A DNA stretch of 64,000 bases. Origin: Streptomyces zhihengii. GTDB lineage: Bacteria; Actinomycetota; Actinomycetes; Streptomycetales; Streptomycetaceae. The position numbers and the translations under genes are program-made. This document shows, piece after piece, positions 1 to 8,334 of this stretch. The notes beneath the pieces are model-generated. The model saw nothing but the letters and a program-made list of their open reading frames with translations, was not told the DNA's origin and did no database searches. Numbering within the stretch: position 1 is the stretch's first letter; each line of letters starts with the position of its first letter. The DNA lies in contig NZ_JAFEJA010000001.1 in the NCBI RefSeq assembly GCF_016919245.1, forward strand, positions 2,948,001 through 3,012,000. The letters are read 5' to 3'.

Positions 1-297
1 CTACTCCTGTGCGGCGGCCACGTCCTGGTCGGGCACGGCCTGGCCGGAACGGATCAGGTCGATCCGCCCCATCACCTTGGCCCGCAGATCGGCGGGCACG
101 TCGTCCTGGCCGCAGCACCGCTTGACCAGCTTCTTCACCGCCTGCTCCAGGCCGTACTTCTCCAGGCACGGGGAGCACTCCTCGAAGTGCACCTCGAACT
201 TGGTGCAGTCACTGTCGGGCATCTCGTGGTCGAGGAACTCGTAGAGATGGTCCAGGACCTCAGAGCAGTCCGTCTCGTGCGGCTCTCCGCAGCTCAT
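1..297 (-). CDS. rsrA: Anti-sigma factor RsrA (zinc-binding, redox-sensing)
   Basis: This 98-residue cytoplasmic protein binds and inactivates sigma-R; disulfide stress oxidises its cysteines, releases zinc and frees the sigma factor. The sequence shows the full ZAS signature at the family positions: C11, C31, H37, C41 and C44, plus the C61-C62 pair. The ATG lies at 297 and overlaps the sigR stop in an ATGA arrangement, so the two are translationally coupled. The TAG stop is at the very edge of the window, and the protein ends after an acidic tail. It is the second gene of the sigR operon, transcribed towards the left edge. Identification rests on motif spacing and on its place beside sigR, and is secure. 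Confidence 0.97.
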   Translation of the reverse strand: MSCGEPHETDCSEVLDHLYEFLDHEMPDSDCTKFEVHFEECSPCLEKYGLEQAVKKLVKRCCGQDDVPADLRAKVMGRIDLIRSGQAVPDQDVAAAQE

Positions 298-1145
298 GAG
301 CCCGAGCCTTTCGCGTCGTTCGACTCCCCCGCACCGGCCGGGACCAGCCCGCGCTCGCGGGCGTAGTCCTCCAGCATGCCGCGCAGCTGGCGGCGGCCGC
401 GGTGCAGGCGGGACATCACCGTACCGATGGGTGTCCCCATGATGTCCGCGATCTCCTTGTACGCAAAGCCCTCGACGTCGGCGAGATACACCGCGATGCG
501 GAACTCCTCCGGAATCGCCTGAAGGGCGGCCTTCACGTCGGAGTCCGGCAGGTGGTCGAGGGCCTGGGACTCCGCCGAGCGCAGACCGGTCGACATGTGC
601 GACTCGGCCCGTGCGAGCTGCCAGTCCTCGATCTCCTCCGCCGCGCTGCGCTGGGGTTCGCGCTGCTTCTTGCGGTACGAGTTGATGAAGGTGTTGGTGA
701 GGATGCGGTACATCCACGCCTTGAGGTTGGTGCCCTCGCGGAACTGGTGGAACGAGCCGTACGCCTTCGCGTACGTCTCCTGCACCAGGTCCTCGGCATC
801 GGCCGGGTTGCGCGTCATGCGCAGCGCCGCCGAGTACATCTGGTCGAGAAAGCCGAGGGCGTCCCGCTCGAAACGGGCGTTGCGCTCCGCCGTCGTCTCC
901 TCGGACTGCTCCGCCCGGCCGTCGTCGGTCCCCGCGTCGGTCCCAGTGACCGGACCCACCTCCTCCAACGCTGTGGCGGGACCGAAAGCGGACCCGCTCG
1001 CATCGGAGAATAGTCGACCTTGCCTCGCCGGGGCCTGCTCACCGGTGCCGCCCGCCACGGGAACGGCCCCGGTCCCGCCCTGTGACAGCACTGTCCAGTC
1101 CAGCCCTGAGGCGCGGCCGGCTGCCGGGCAGAAGGTCGTTCCCAT
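294..1145 (-). CDS. sigR: ECF sigma factor SigR (long form sigma-R')
   Basis: Sigma-R directs the thiol-oxidative-stress regulon (thioredoxins, mycothiol metabolism, proteases). The reading frame from ATG 1145 encodes 283 residues. Region 2 is recognisable from [20 protein letters not shown] to the [20 protein letters not shown] segment, and region 4 contains the [20 protein letters not shown] helix-turn-helix. In S. coelicolor a protein of about 227 residues and a longer, unstable sigma-R' with about 55 extra N-terminal residues are both made. The extra N-terminal 60 or so residues here fit sigma-R'. A candidate short-form start is the GTG at 957-959 (221 residues), but its GGAGGAG runs directly into the codon, so I cannot fix the short start. 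An exact sigma-R promoter lies just upstream. The stop overlaps rsrA. Confidence 0.96.
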   Translation of the reverse strand: MGTTFCPAAGRASGLDWTVLSQGGTGAVPVAGGTGEQAPARQGRLFSDASGSAFGPATALEEVGPVTGTDAGTDDGRAEQSEETTAERNARFERDALGFLDQMYSAALRMTRNPADAEDLVQETYAKAYGSFHQFREGTNLKAWMYRILTNTFINSYRKKQREPQRSAAEEIEDWQLARAESHMSTGLRSAESQALDHLPDSDVKAALQAIPEEFRIAVYLADVEGFAYKEIADIMGTPIGTVMSRLHRGRRQLRGMLEDYARERGLVPAGAGESNDAKGSGS

Positions 1146-1188
1146 GTGGTGGACTCCCTACTCCGAATTCGTTTCTGACATCCGGCTC

Positions 1189-1214
1189 AACAGCGGGGCG
1201 CCGCCGCGCATTCC
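1189..1214 (-). promoter_or_regulatory. Sigma-R-dependent promoter of sigR (autoregulation)
   Basis: On the minus strand GGAAT (1210-1214) is followed by exactly 18 bases (1192-1209) and then GTT (1189-1191). This is the sigma-R consensus GGAAT-N18-GTT. It lies about 44 bases before the ATG of the long SigR form, so the transcript would encode sigma-R'. It overlaps the last codons and downstream flank of the hydrolase gene. The match is exact; activity is inferred from the known autoregulation of sigR. Confidence 0.88.
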
Positions 1215-1222
1215 CGGGCCCG

Positions 1223-1855
1223 TCAGCCCAGCGCGGCCGTCCACCGCACCACCGCGCCGGTGATCGTCTCCAGCGTCCGCTCCTCGGTGGTCCCCGACCG
1301 TCTGGGCACCGCGAAGCCGTGGTCCGCGTGCGGGACTTCGGTCATCTCCCAGGGCCCCTCGGGAAACTCGTCCGGATGCCCGAACGGATCGTTGCCGCCC
1401 TGCACCACCAGCGTGGGCACACCGGCGCCGAGCAGCTCGGGCGCCCGGGACTTCTCCGGCCGGCCCGGCGGGTGCAGGGGGAAGGAGAGCGCGAGCACCC
1501 CGGCCGCGCCGAGCGCGGTGGCCGTGCGGCAGGCGACGCGCGCCCCGGCGCTGCGGCCGCCGGCGACCACCGGCGGGCCCGCCTCCGTCAGCACCGGCCA
1601 CACTCCGTGCCACCCGGCGTCGAGGGTCCTCGGCGCGGGGGCGAGCTTCTTGCCGGCCACCCGCCAGGGCTGCTCCACCAGGGCGACGGTGACGCCGTGC
1701 GGGGGGAGCGCGGCGGCGATCGCCGCCAGGTCCCGCGCCCCGATCCCGCCGCCGGCCCCGTGGCCGAGCGCCAGCACCAGGCGCGCTCCGGGTGCCGTGA
1801 ACCAGGTGACGCGGGCCTCGCCGGCGTCCGTTGCGACCATCTGCGTACGACTCAC
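1223..1855 (-). CDS. Alpha/beta hydrolase of the KANL3/Tex30 (dienelactone-hydrolase-like) type
   Basis: This 210-residue soluble alpha/beta hydrolase has an oxyanion-loop GHGAGGG near residue 33. The nucleophile elbow is GGRSAGAR, where the family has G-x-S-x-G, followed by VVQGGNDPFG carrying the acidic residue and HADHGF carrying the catalytic histidine. The GTG start at 1855 has a GGGAGG eight to nine bases upstream; an ATG five codons later (1840) is the alternative. The substrate is unknown. The gene precedes sigR on the same strand but the sigR promoter sits at its end, so co-transcription is not required. The C-terminus is complete (TGA at 1223-1225). Confidence 0.8.
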   Translation of the reverse strand: MSRTQMVATDAGEARVTWFTAPGARLVLALGHGAGGGIGARDLAAIAAALPPHGVTVALVEQPWRVAGKKLAPAPRTLDAGWHGVWPVLTEAGPPVVAGGRSAGARVACRTATALGAAGVLALSFPLHPPGRPEKSRAPELLGAGVPTLVVQGGNDPFGHPDEFPEGPWEMTEVPHADHGFAVPRRSGTTEERTLETITGAVVRWTAALG

Positions 1856-1914
1856 GCCCCCATCCTCCCGCCCGGGGCGCGGCCGTCCGGCAGGCGCCCC
1901 GGGCGGACGGCGTG

Positions 1915-2730
1915 TCAGAACAGCACCGGCTCCTCGGGACCGGCCAGCTCCTCCAGCAGCTCGGGGCCGTTGTTGCGCACATTGCTCACCGCGGTGGCCA
2001 CCGGGTAGGCCCGCATCAGCCCCTCCGGCGGCGGGGCGAGCAGCCCCCGCAGCTCGTCCGGATCGGTGCGGGCCGGGTCCAGCCAGGCGTCCCAGCGGTC
2101 GGGCGTCAGCATCAGCGGCATCCTCGGGTGGATGTCGGCCAGCGACCCGGGGCCCTCGGCCGGTGCCACGCCCAGCGGGCCCTTCTCCGCCTCGGTGGTG
2201 ATCACCGAGCAGGTCACCCACCAGGCCCGGGGGTGGTCGTCGGGCAGGGTGCGGTCGCGCCAGAACTCGTAGAGGCCGGCCATCGCGAACACCGAGCCGT
2301 CGGCGGGGGTGACGAAGTACGGCTGCTTGCGCGGCCTCTTCTTCCGCCCCTCGACCTCCAGTTCCCGCTCTCCGGTGCCGGTGACCCATTCGTAGTAGCC
2401 GTCGGCCGGCAGGATGCAGCGCCGGGAGAGGAACGGCCTGCGGAAGGACGGCTTCTCGTGGACCGTCTCCGCCCGGGCGTTGATCATCCGGGCGCCGCCC
2501 TCCGGCGTCTTCGCCCAGGACGGCACGAGGCCCCACTTCAGCACCCGCATCTGGCGAACCGGCCGGCGGTCGGCCGCGTCCTTCACCGGACGCTCCAGGA
2601 TCGCGTAGACCTCCTTGGTCGGGGCCACGTTCCAGTCCGGGGCGAGCGCCTCCTCGGGCTCCCACTTCTCGACCTGGAACAGGCCCGTCAGGTCCTCGGG
2701 CCGCCGACTCGCTGCATACCGTCCGCACAT
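1915..2730 (-). CDS. SOS-response-associated peptidase, YedK/HMCES family
   Basis: HMCES/YedK proteins react with abasic sites in single-stranded DNA through an N-terminal cysteine and form a protective thiazolidine crosslink. The mature protein must begin with that cysteine, so the start is the ATG at 2730 (MCGRYA), not the in-frame ATG three codons earlier. Other hallmarks are WNVAPT near residue 35, DGYYEW in the middle (catalytic glutamate) and HPRMPLML (active-site histidine). The length of 271 residues is slightly above the usual 220-250. It is divergent from the M50-like protease gene, with only about 50 bases between start codons, so the two promoters must be packed together. Confidence 0.93.
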   Translation of the reverse strand: MCGRYAASRRPEDLTGLFQVEKWEPEEALAPDWNVAPTKEVYAILERPVKDAADRRPVRQMRVLKWGLVPSWAKTPEGGARMINARAETVHEKPSFRRPFLSRRCILPADGYYEWVTGTGERELEVEGRKKRPRKQPYFVTPADGSVFAMAGLYEFWRDRTLPDDHPRAWWVTCSVITTEAEKGPLGVAPAEGPGSLADIHPRMPLMLTPDRWDAWLDPARTDPDELRGLLAPPPEGLMRAYPVATAVSNVRNNGPELLEELAGPEEPVLF

Positions 2731-2780
2731 AAGTGCCACACTGCCACTTCGATACGCCGTACGAGGGAGCCGCCCGCGAA

Positions 2781-3509
2781 ATGGTCACGACACACACCGC
2801 CACGGCCGCCGCGGGCGATCTGTGGGACCGCCTGAGCGGCACCCAGTCCGGCCCCGAACTCTGGCTCGTCGCCGTCACCGGTCTGGTGGCGCTCGCCGCG
2901 GTGCTGCCGGGCTCGCTGTGGCGTCTGTCACGCAACGCCGTCACCATCGCGCACGAGGGCGGCCACGGGCTGGTGGCCCTGCTCACCGGCCGCTCGCTCC
3001 AGGGCATCAGGCTCCACTCGGACACCAGCGGCCTCACGGTCAGCCGCGGCAAGCCGACCGGCCTCGGCATGATCCTCACCGCGGCGGCCGGCTACACGGC
3101 CGCGCCGCTGCTCGGGCTCGGCGGCGCGTGGCTGCTGGCCGCGGACCGCATCACCCTGCTGCTCTGGGTGGCGACCGGCCTGCTGCTGGCCCTGCTGCTG
3201 ATGGTCCGCAACGCCTACGGGCTGCTGACGGTGACCCTGACCGGCGCCGCGTTCGTGCTGGTGTCCTGGCTGACGGAGCCCGACGTTCAGTCCGCCTTCG
3301 CCTACACGGCCGTGTGGTTCATGCTGCTCGGCGGCGTCCGCCCGGTGTTCGAGCTCCAGTCGAAGCGCCGCGGCGGCGGCGCCCCGGACTCCGACGCGGA
3401 CCAGCTCGCGCGCCTGACCCATGTGCCGGCGGCGGTCTGGCTGGGCTTCTTCCACCTGGTCTCGTTCTGCTGCCTGATCGGCGGCGCGCGCTGGCTGCTC
3501 GGACTGTAG
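2781..3509 (+). CDS. M50-type integral membrane metalloprotease
   Basis: This 242-residue membrane protein carries HEGGH (about residues 58-62), an HExxH zinc-protease motif lying in or beside a transmembrane segment. That is characteristic of the M50/site-2-protease-like PF13398 group. At least five hydrophobic segments are visible. I do not see a canonical LDG motif for the third zinc ligand, so catalytic competence is inferred only from HEGGH. The ATG at 2781 has GAGGGAG about eleven bases upstream and is preferred to an in-frame ATG at 2733 that would overlap the divergent HMCES gene. The physiological substrate is unknown. Confidence 0.82.
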   Translation: MVTTHTATAAAGDLWDRLSGTQSGPELWLVAVTGLVALAAVLPGSLWRLSRNAVTIAHEGGHGLVALLTGRSLQGIRLHSDTSGLTVSRGKPTGLGMILTAAAGYTAAPLLGLGGAWLLAADRITLLLWVATGLLLALLLMVRNAYGLLTVTLTGAAFVLVSWLTEPDVQSAFAYTAVWFMLLGGVRPVFELQSKRRGGGAPDSDADQLARLTHVPAAVWLGFFHLVSFCCLIGGARWLLGL

Positions 3510-3510
3510 G

Positions 3511-3566
3511 GGCCCGCCCCGGCGCCCACGGCGCCCCGGTGCCCCGTTCCGGCGCCGGGGCGGGCC
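3511..3566 (+). terminator. Terminator-like hairpin after the M50 gene
   Basis: A perfect 16-bp inverted repeat (3511-3526 with 3551-3566) with a 24-base GC-rich loop starts one base after the M50 stop codon. There is no T-run, which is usual for Streptomyces terminators. Confidence 0.6.
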
Positions 3567-3592
3567 GCTGACGAGCCACTAAAGTGAGGGCC

Positions 3593-4930
3593 ATGACCGA
3601 GAGCTCCGTGCACCCCGTCCTGTGGCCCGCCCCCCGAGCCGGCGGACCCGTCGAAGCGACGGTCACCGTGCCCGGATCGAAATCGGTGACCAACAGGGCC
3701 CTGGTGCTCGCCTCCCTCGCGGCCGAGCCCGGCTGGCTGCGCCGCCCGCTGCGCTCCCGCGACACCCTGCTGATGTCCGCGGCCCTCCAGGCCATGGGCG
3801 TCGGCATCGAGGAGACCGTCTCCTCCAGCACGACCGGCGGCAAGGGCGAGGCGTGGCGGGTCATCCCGGCCGGCCTGCACGGTCCCGCCACCGTCGACGT
3901 CGGCAACGCCGGCACGGTGATGCGCTTCCTGCCGCCGGTCGCCGCGCTCGCCGACGGCCCCATCCGCTTCGACGGCGACCCCCGCTCCTACGAGCGCCCG
4001 CTCGGCGGCGTGATCGGCGCGCTGCGCACCCTCGGCGCCCGGATCGACGACGGCGGCCGCGGGGCGCTCCCGCTGACGGTGCACGGCGGCGGCGCGCTGG
4101 AGGGCGGGGCCGTCCGTATCGACGCCTCGTCGTCCTCCCAGTTCGTCTCGGCCCTGCTGCTCTCCGCCCCCCGCTTCAACCAGGGCGTCGAGGTGCGGCA
4201 CGTGGGTTCGGTGCTGCCCTCGATGCCGCACATCCGGATGACGGTCGACATGCTGCGCGCCGTCGGCGCCCGGGTCGACGAGCCGGAGACGGGCGGCGAG
4301 CCGAACGTCTGGCGGGTGGCGCACAGCGCGCTCCTCGGGCGTGACCTGACCATCGAGCCGGACCTCTCGAACGCCCAGCCGTTCCTGGCCGCGGCGCTGG
4401 TCACCGGCGGCCGGGTCACCATCCCCGACTGGCCGGAGCGGACCACCCAGCCCGGTGACGCGCTGCGGCGGATCTTCACCGAGATGGGTGGCTCCTGCGA
4501 GCTGACCACGACCCCGGACGGCACCGCGCTGATCTTCACCGGCAGCGGCCGGATCCACGGCATCGACGTGGACCTGGGCGAGGTGGGCGAGCTGACGCCC
4601 GGCATCGCCGCCGTCGCCGCGCTCGCCGACTCCCCCTCGACCCTCCGCGGGGTGGCCCACCTGCGGATGCACGAGACGGACCGGCTGGCCGCGCTCACCA
4701 AGGAGATCAACGAGCTCGGCGGCGACGTCACCGAGACCGAGGACGGCCTCCACATCCGCCCCCGCCCGCTGCACGGCGGTGTCTTCCGCACCTACGACGA
4801 CCACCGGATGGCCACCGCGGGTTCGGTGATCGGGCTGGCGGTTCCCGGTGTGGAGATCGAGAACGTGGAGACCACGGCCAAGACCTTGCCCGACTTCCCG
4901 CGGATGTGGGCCGAAATGCTCGGGGCCTGA
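3593..4930 (+). CDS. aroA: 3-phosphoshikimate 1-carboxyvinyltransferase (EPSP synthase)
   Basis: This enzyme joins shikimate-3-phosphate and phosphoenolpyruvate in the sixth step of aromatic amino-acid synthesis. The 445-residue protein has the family signatures in order: [16 protein letters not shown] near residue 28, [11 protein letters not shown] near 105, [12 protein letters not shown] and TYDDHRMA near the C-terminus. The start is the ATG at 3593. A TAAAGT hexamer at 3580-3585 lies seven bases before it, so the transcript may be leaderless or nearly so, although a GAGGG also precedes the ATG. The rsgA gene follows after four bases, so the pair is probably an operon. Confidence 0.97.
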   Translation: MTESSVHPVLWPAPRAGGPVEATVTVPGSKSVTNRALVLASLAAEPGWLRRPLRSRDTLLMSAALQAMGVGIEETVSSSTTGGKGEAWRVIPAGLHGPATVDVGNAGTVMRFLPPVAALADGPIRFDGDPRSYERPLGGVIGALRTLGARIDDGGRGALPLTVHGGGALEGGAVRIDASSSSQFVSALLLSAPRFNQGVEVRHVGSVLPSMPHIRMTVDMLRAVGARVDEPETGGEPNVWRVAHSALLGRDLTIEPDLSNAQPFLAAALVTGGRVTIPDWPERTTQPGDALRRIFTEMGGSCELTTTPDGTALIFTGSGRIHGIDVDLGEVGELTPGIAAVAALADSPSTLRGVAHLRMHETDRLAALTKEINELGGDVTETEDGLHIRPRPLHGGVFRTYDDHRMATAGSVIGLAVPGVEIENVETTAKTLPDFPRMWAEMLGA

Positions 4931-4934
4931 CGTC

Positions 4935-5948
4935 ATGCGCCGCTACGGCAAGCACACCGACGAGGACGACATCCGCTCGCGCCCGAACCGCAAGGGCAAC
5001 CGGCCGCGCACGAACATCCGCCCCAAGCACGAGGACGCGGCCGAGGGCATGGTCCTCACCGTGGACCGTGGCCGGCTCACCTGCCTGGTCGACGACCGGA
5101 TCGTGACGGCGATGAAGGCGCGCGAACTCGGCCGCAAGGCGGCGGTCGTGGGCGACCGGGTCGACATCGTCGGCGATCTGTCGGGCGACAAGGACACCCT
5201 GGCCCGGATCGTGCGGATCGGGGAACGCGCCTCGGTGCTGCGGCGCACCGCCGACGACGACGACCCCTTCGAGCGCGTGGTCGTCGCCAACGCCGACCAG
5301 CTCGCCATCGTCACCGCGCTGGCCGACCCCGAGCCGCGCCCCCGGCTGATCGACCGCTGCCTGGTCGCCGCGTTCGACGGCGGCCTGGAGCCGCTGCTGG
5401 TGCTGACCAAGTCGGACCTGGCGGCCCCGGACGAGCTGCTGGAGATGTACGGCGCGCTGGGCGTGCCCCATGTGGTCACCACCCGCGAGGAGTTCGTCGA
5501 CGGGCTGGCCGCCGAGCGGGTGCGCGAGCATCTGACCGGCAGGACGACGGCCTTCGTCGGCCACTCCGGCGTGGGGAAGACGACGCTGGTCAACGCGCTC
5601 GTCCCGGAGGAGCGGCGGCGCAGCACCGGCCATGTCAACGCGGTCACCGGCCGCGGCCGGCACACCACGACCTCGGCGCTGGCCCTGCCGCTCGCGTCCG
5701 AGGAGGGCGGCTGGGTGATCGACACCCCCGGCGTGCGGTCGTTCGGACTGCACCATGTCGACCCGTCCCGCGTCATCCACGCCTTCCCGGACCTGGAGCC
5801 CGGCACGGAGGGCTGCCCGCGCGCCTGCTCCCACGACGAACCGGACTGCGCCCTGGACGCCTGGGTGGCCGAGGGCCACGCGGACCCGGCCCGGCTCTAC
5901 TCGCTGCGGCGGCTGCTGGCGACCAGGGAACGACGCGAAGGCGACTGA
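4935..5948 (+). CDS. rsgA: Ribosome small-subunit-dependent GTPase RsgA (EngC)
   Basis: RsgA is a circularly permuted GTPase acting in late 30S ribosome maturation. The 337-residue protein shows an OB-like N-terminal domain (MVLTVDRGRLTCLVDD), then motifs in permuted order: TKSD (G4), GHSGVGKTTLVNAL (G1/P-loop), a threonine-rich switch (GRGRHTTT) and DTPG (G3). The zinc motif follows as CPRACSHDEPDC. The ATG at 4935 sits four bases after the aroA stop, with GGGGCCTGA providing only a weak ribosome site, consistent with coupling to aroA. Family length is normally 290-360, so the gene looks complete. Confidence 0.95.
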   Translation: MRRYGKHTDEDDIRSRPNRKGNRPRTNIRPKHEDAAEGMVLTVDRGRLTCLVDDRIVTAMKARELGRKAAVVGDRVDIVGDLSGDKDTLARIVRIGERASVLRRTADDDDPFERVVVANADQLAIVTALADPEPRPRLIDRCLVAAFDGGLEPLLVLTKSDLAAPDELLEMYGALGVPHVVTTREEFVDGLAAERVREHLTGRTTAFVGHSGVGKTTLVNALVPEERRRSTGHVNAVTGRGRHTTTSALALPLASEEGGWVIDTPGVRSFGLHHVDPSRVIHAFPDLEPGTEGCPRACSHDEPDCALDAWVAEGHADPARLYSLRRLLATRERREGD

Positions 5949-6041
5949 CGCGCGAGGCGCATACGCCCGAAAGCGCCCGGTAAGGGCATAATCGCACCGA
6001 GTCAGACACGGCAGTCACCGAGCTCGGGAGGTCCTGGACCA

Positions 6042-6365
6042 ATGGCGTGGCTGCTGGTCGTGGTCGCCGGATTCCTGGAGACGGGTTTCGCCGTCTGCCT
6101 CAAGCTCTCGCACGGGTTCACCCGGCTCTGGCCGACGGTCGCGTTCTCCATCTTCGCCCTCGGGAGCTTCGGCCTGCTGACCCTCGCGCTGCGCAAGCTG
6201 GACGTCGGCCCCGCGTACGCGGTGTGGACGGGCATCGGCGCCGCCGGGACGGCGATCTACGGCATGGTCTTCCTCGGCGACCTGGTCTCCACGCTCAAGA
6301 TCGTCTCGATCTCCCTGGTGATCGTCGGCGTCATCGGCCTCCAGCTCTCGGGCTCCTCCCACTGA
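6042..6365 (+). CDS. Small multidrug resistance (SMR) family transporter, SugE/Gdx-like
   Basis: This 107-residue protein has four transmembrane helices. The conserved glutamate of the SMR family is E13 in GFLETGF, and the AYAVWTGIGAAGTAIYG segment in helix 3 resembles the SugE/Gdx (guanidinium exporter) branch more than EmrE. It probably works as a dual-topology dimer exchanging protons for small cations. The ribosome site CGGGAGG is about eleven bases before the ATG. I looked for guanidine riboswitch signatures in the 93-base leader and found none; a CATAAT at 5987-5992 is a possible -10. A truncated TetR gene is convergent, only 13 bases past the stop. Confidence 0.88.
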   Translation: MAWLLVVVAGFLETGFAVCLKLSHGFTRLWPTVAFSIFALGSFGLLTLALRKLDVGPAYAVWTGIGAAGTAIYGMVFLGDLVSTLKIVSISLVIVGVIGLQLSGSSH

Positions 6366-6378
6366 CGCACCCGGCCCC

Positions 6379-6702
6379 TCACCGGCCCGCCCGACCCCCC
6401 AGCAACGGGCGCCCCGCCATCCGCCCGGCGGTCCACTCGGCGAGGCGCACACACCGCTCCATCTCCCCGGCACCGCTCTCGCCGGCTTCGGCGACCACCC
6501 GCCCCGCGCCCCGCAGGAACCCCTCCGCCTCCCGGCGCACCAGGGCGCCCGCCAGCCCGTCCTTCCCGCCGAACTCGTTGTAGAGGGTCTGCCGCGACAC
6601 CCCCGCCGACGCGGCGACCTCCACCATCCGCACGGCGGACCAGGGCCGTGCCCGCAGGGCCGCGGCCGCGGCGTCGAGCAGGGCCTCGCGTGCTGCGGGC
6701 AT
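6379..6702 (-). CDS. Truncated TetR/AcrR-family regulator
   Basis: The 107-residue product contains a TetR DNA-binding domain: AREALLDAAAAALRARPWSA, then the helix-turn-helix VEVAASAGVSRQTLYNEFG, then KDGLAGALVRREAEGFL. TetR proteins normally run to 190-220 residues; this one stops soon after the first helices of the ligand domain, in a run of Arg/Gly (GGRAGR). The convergent SMR gene begins 13 bases later, so no further domain can follow. The ATG at 6702 has a good ribosome site (GGGAGG, spacer five). It is either a decayed gene or a DNA-binding-only regulator. TetR genes next to SMR genes are commonly their regulators, but that role is inferred. Confidence 0.7.
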   Translation of the reverse strand: MPAAREALLDAAAAALRARPWSAVRMVEVAASAGVSRQTLYNEFGGKDGLAGALVRREAEGFLRGAGRVVAEAGESGAGEMERCVRLAEWTAGRMAGRPLLGGRAGR

Positions 6703-6857
6703 GGGCGCCTCCCGGGGCCTCGCCCGGCCGCGCCGGGCGCGTGCTCCGGCCGCAAGGGCGGCCTGTGCGGACAGAGTTGGGGCGCGGCCCGCACCTGTCA
6801 AGGCATCCGGCGGCCCGCGCCCTTCCGCCGTCCCTCGGGGGCGGCGAGGGGCACCGA

Positions 6858-6870
6858 TAGAGTGACGTCA
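6858..6870 (+). promoter_or_regulatory. Probable leaderless promoter -10 of hisN
   Basis: TAGAGT at 6858-6863 fits the TANNNT -10 of principal sigma factors and stands exactly six bases before the hisN ATG, with no ribosome site between them. This geometry is typical of leaderless Streptomyces transcripts. I see no convincing -35. Confidence 0.6.
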
Positions 6871-7670
6871 TGCCCGACTACCACGATGATCTGCGCCTCG
6901 CCCATGTCCTCGCGGACGCCGCCGACGCCGTCACGATGGAGCGCTTCAAGGCGCTCGACCTCAAGGTCGAGACCAAGCCGGACATGACGCCGGTGAGCGA
7001 GGCGGACAAGGCGGCGGAGGAGCTGATCCGCGGCCAGTTGCAGCGGGCACGGCCACGGGACGCGATCCTCGGCGAGGAGTACGGCATCGAGGGCACGGGC
7101 CCGCGCCGCTGGGTCGTCGACCCGATCGACGGCACCAAGAACTACGTGCGCGGCGTGCCGGTGTGGGCCACCCTGATCTCCCTCATGGAGGCGGGCGAGG
7201 GCGGCTTCCAGCCGGTGGTCGGCGTGGTGTCGGCCCCGGCGCTGGGCCGCCGGTGGTGGGCGGCGAAGGGCGCGGGCGCGTACTCCGGGCGCAGCCTGTC
7301 GTCCGCGACCCGGCTGCGGGTCTCGAAGGTGGAGCGCATGCGGGACGCCTCCTTCGCCTACTCCTCGCTGAGCGGCTGGGAGGAGCAGGGGCGGCTGGAC
7401 GGCTTCCTCGACCTGACCCGGGCCTGCTGGCGCACCCGCGGCTACGGCGACTTCTGGTCCTACATGATGGTCGCCGAGGGCTCGGTGGACATCTGCGCGG
7501 AGCCCGAGCTGTCCCTGTGGGACATGGCGGCCCCGGCGATCGTGGTGCAGGAGGCGGGCGGCCTGTACACGGGCCTCGACGGCACCCCCGGTCCGCACGG
7601 CGGGAACGCGGCGGCCTCGAACGGGCTGCTCCACCGGGAGCTGCTCGGTCATCTGAACCAGCGCCGCTGA
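6870..7670 (+). CDS. hisN: Histidinol-phosphatase HisN (inositol-monophosphatase fold)
   Basis: This 266-residue phosphatase of the IMPase superfamily removes phosphate from histidinol phosphate in histidine synthesis. The metal-binding motifs are present: GEEYG near residue 68, [10 protein letters not shown] near 90, and [16 protein letters not shown] near 212. Orthologues in actinobacteria are annotated HisN; an inositol-phosphate substrate cannot be excluded from sequence alone. The gene stands alone with its own promoter, probably leaderless. Sequence 7671-7860 follows before the CBS gene. Confidence 0.88.
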   Translation: MPDYHDDLRLAHVLADAADAVTMERFKALDLKVETKPDMTPVSEADKAAEELIRGQLQRARPRDAILGEEYGIEGTGPRRWVVDPIDGTKNYVRGVPVWATLISLMEAGEGGFQPVVGVVSAPALGRRWWAAKGAGAYSGRSLSSATRLRVSKVERMRDASFAYSSLSGWEEQGRLDGFLDLTRACWRTRGYGDFWSYMMVAEGSVDICAEPELSLWDMAAPAIVVQEAGGLYTGLDGTPGPHGGNAAASNGLLHRELLGHLNQRR

Positions 7671-7795
7671 CGCCCGCGGGGGCGGTTTCGCCGGCGCCCG
7701 GGGCGCGTCACCAGCGGCTTCGCGGGGCGCCCGGGACGGGTGCCGCACGCCCTCTTGCCGCCTCCTCCCAGGACTGGGACTCTGAGAGCTCTCCC

Positions 7796-7834
7796 ACTTG
7801 TGAACTTGTGAATCGGTTCTCCAGCTGGAGAGCC
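7796..7834. promoter_or_regulatory. Tandem octamer and 20-bp palindrome upstream of the CBS gene
   Basis: Two adjacent copies of ACTTGTGA (7796-7803 and 7804-7811) are followed four bases later by GGTTCTCCAGCTGGAGAGCC (7815-7834), a 20-bp inverted repeat with a single mismatch. Both sit 27-65 bases before the CBS ATG, where a promoter or operator is expected. Which protein binds there is unknown. Confidence 0.5.
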
Positions 7835-7860
7835 GGACACGAAGGAGGTGGCTCAAGTCC

Positions 7861-8262
7861 ATGCTCGTCCGTGACGCCATGAGCACGGTGGTGCTGACCA
7901 TCGGACCCGCCCACACACTCCGGCAGGCGGCCGGCCTGATGGCCGCGCGCCGTGTCGGAGCGGCCGTCGTCCTCGACGGCGATTCGAGTCTCGGGATCCT
8001 CACCGAACGGGACATCCTCAACGCGATCGGCGCAGGCCAGAACCCGGATCTGGAGACGGCCGGGGCCCACACCACCACCGACGTCGTCTTCGCCGCACCC
8101 GCCTGGACCCTGGAGGAGGCGGCCGAGGCCATGGCGCACGGCGGATTCCGCCATCTCATCGTCATGGACCGGGACGGCCCGGTGGGCATCGTCTCCGTCC
8201 GCGACATCATCCGCTGCTGGGTGCCCGCCAGGCGCCACGCCGGTACCGTCGCGGCGGGCTGA
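7861..8262 (+). CDS. Tandem CBS-domain protein
   Basis: The 133-residue protein consists of two CBS motifs and nothing else. The first covers MLVRDAMSTVVLTIGPAHTL to about residue 60 (GILTERDIL). The second covers residues 75-130 (TTDVVFAAPAWTLEEAAEAM to VGIVSVRDIIRCW). CBS pairs bind adenosine nucleotides and act as energy sensors or partners of other enzymes. The ribosome site is strong (AAGGAGGTGG). The gene is monocistronic, ending at a bidirectional hairpin shared with catA. The partner protein is unknown. Confidence 0.88.
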   Translation: MLVRDAMSTVVLTIGPAHTLRQAAGLMAARRVGAAVVLDGDSSLGILTERDILNAIGAGQNPDLETAGAHTTTDVVFAAPAWTLEEAAEAMAHGGFRHLIVMDRDGPVGIVSVRDIIRCWVPARRHAGTVAAG

Positions 8263-8284
8263 GGGCGGAGCCCGGACGCACCGG

Positions 8285-8315
8285 GGCCGGACCCCCGGTG
8301 GACGGGGGTCCGGCC
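8285..8315. terminator. Bidirectional terminator between the CBS gene and catA
   Basis: A perfect 13-bp stem (8285-8297 with 8303-8315) and a five-base loop lie between two convergent stop codons. Confidence 0.75.
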
Positions 8316-8334
8316 TCGGGCCGACGGCAGGCGG

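Noticed and set aside
5949..6041. Possible guanidine riboswitch before the SMR transporter
   Set aside because: The transporter is SugE-like, so I looked for guanidine riboswitch signatures, but the leader has neither the ykkC conserved boxes nor paired ACGR tetraloops.
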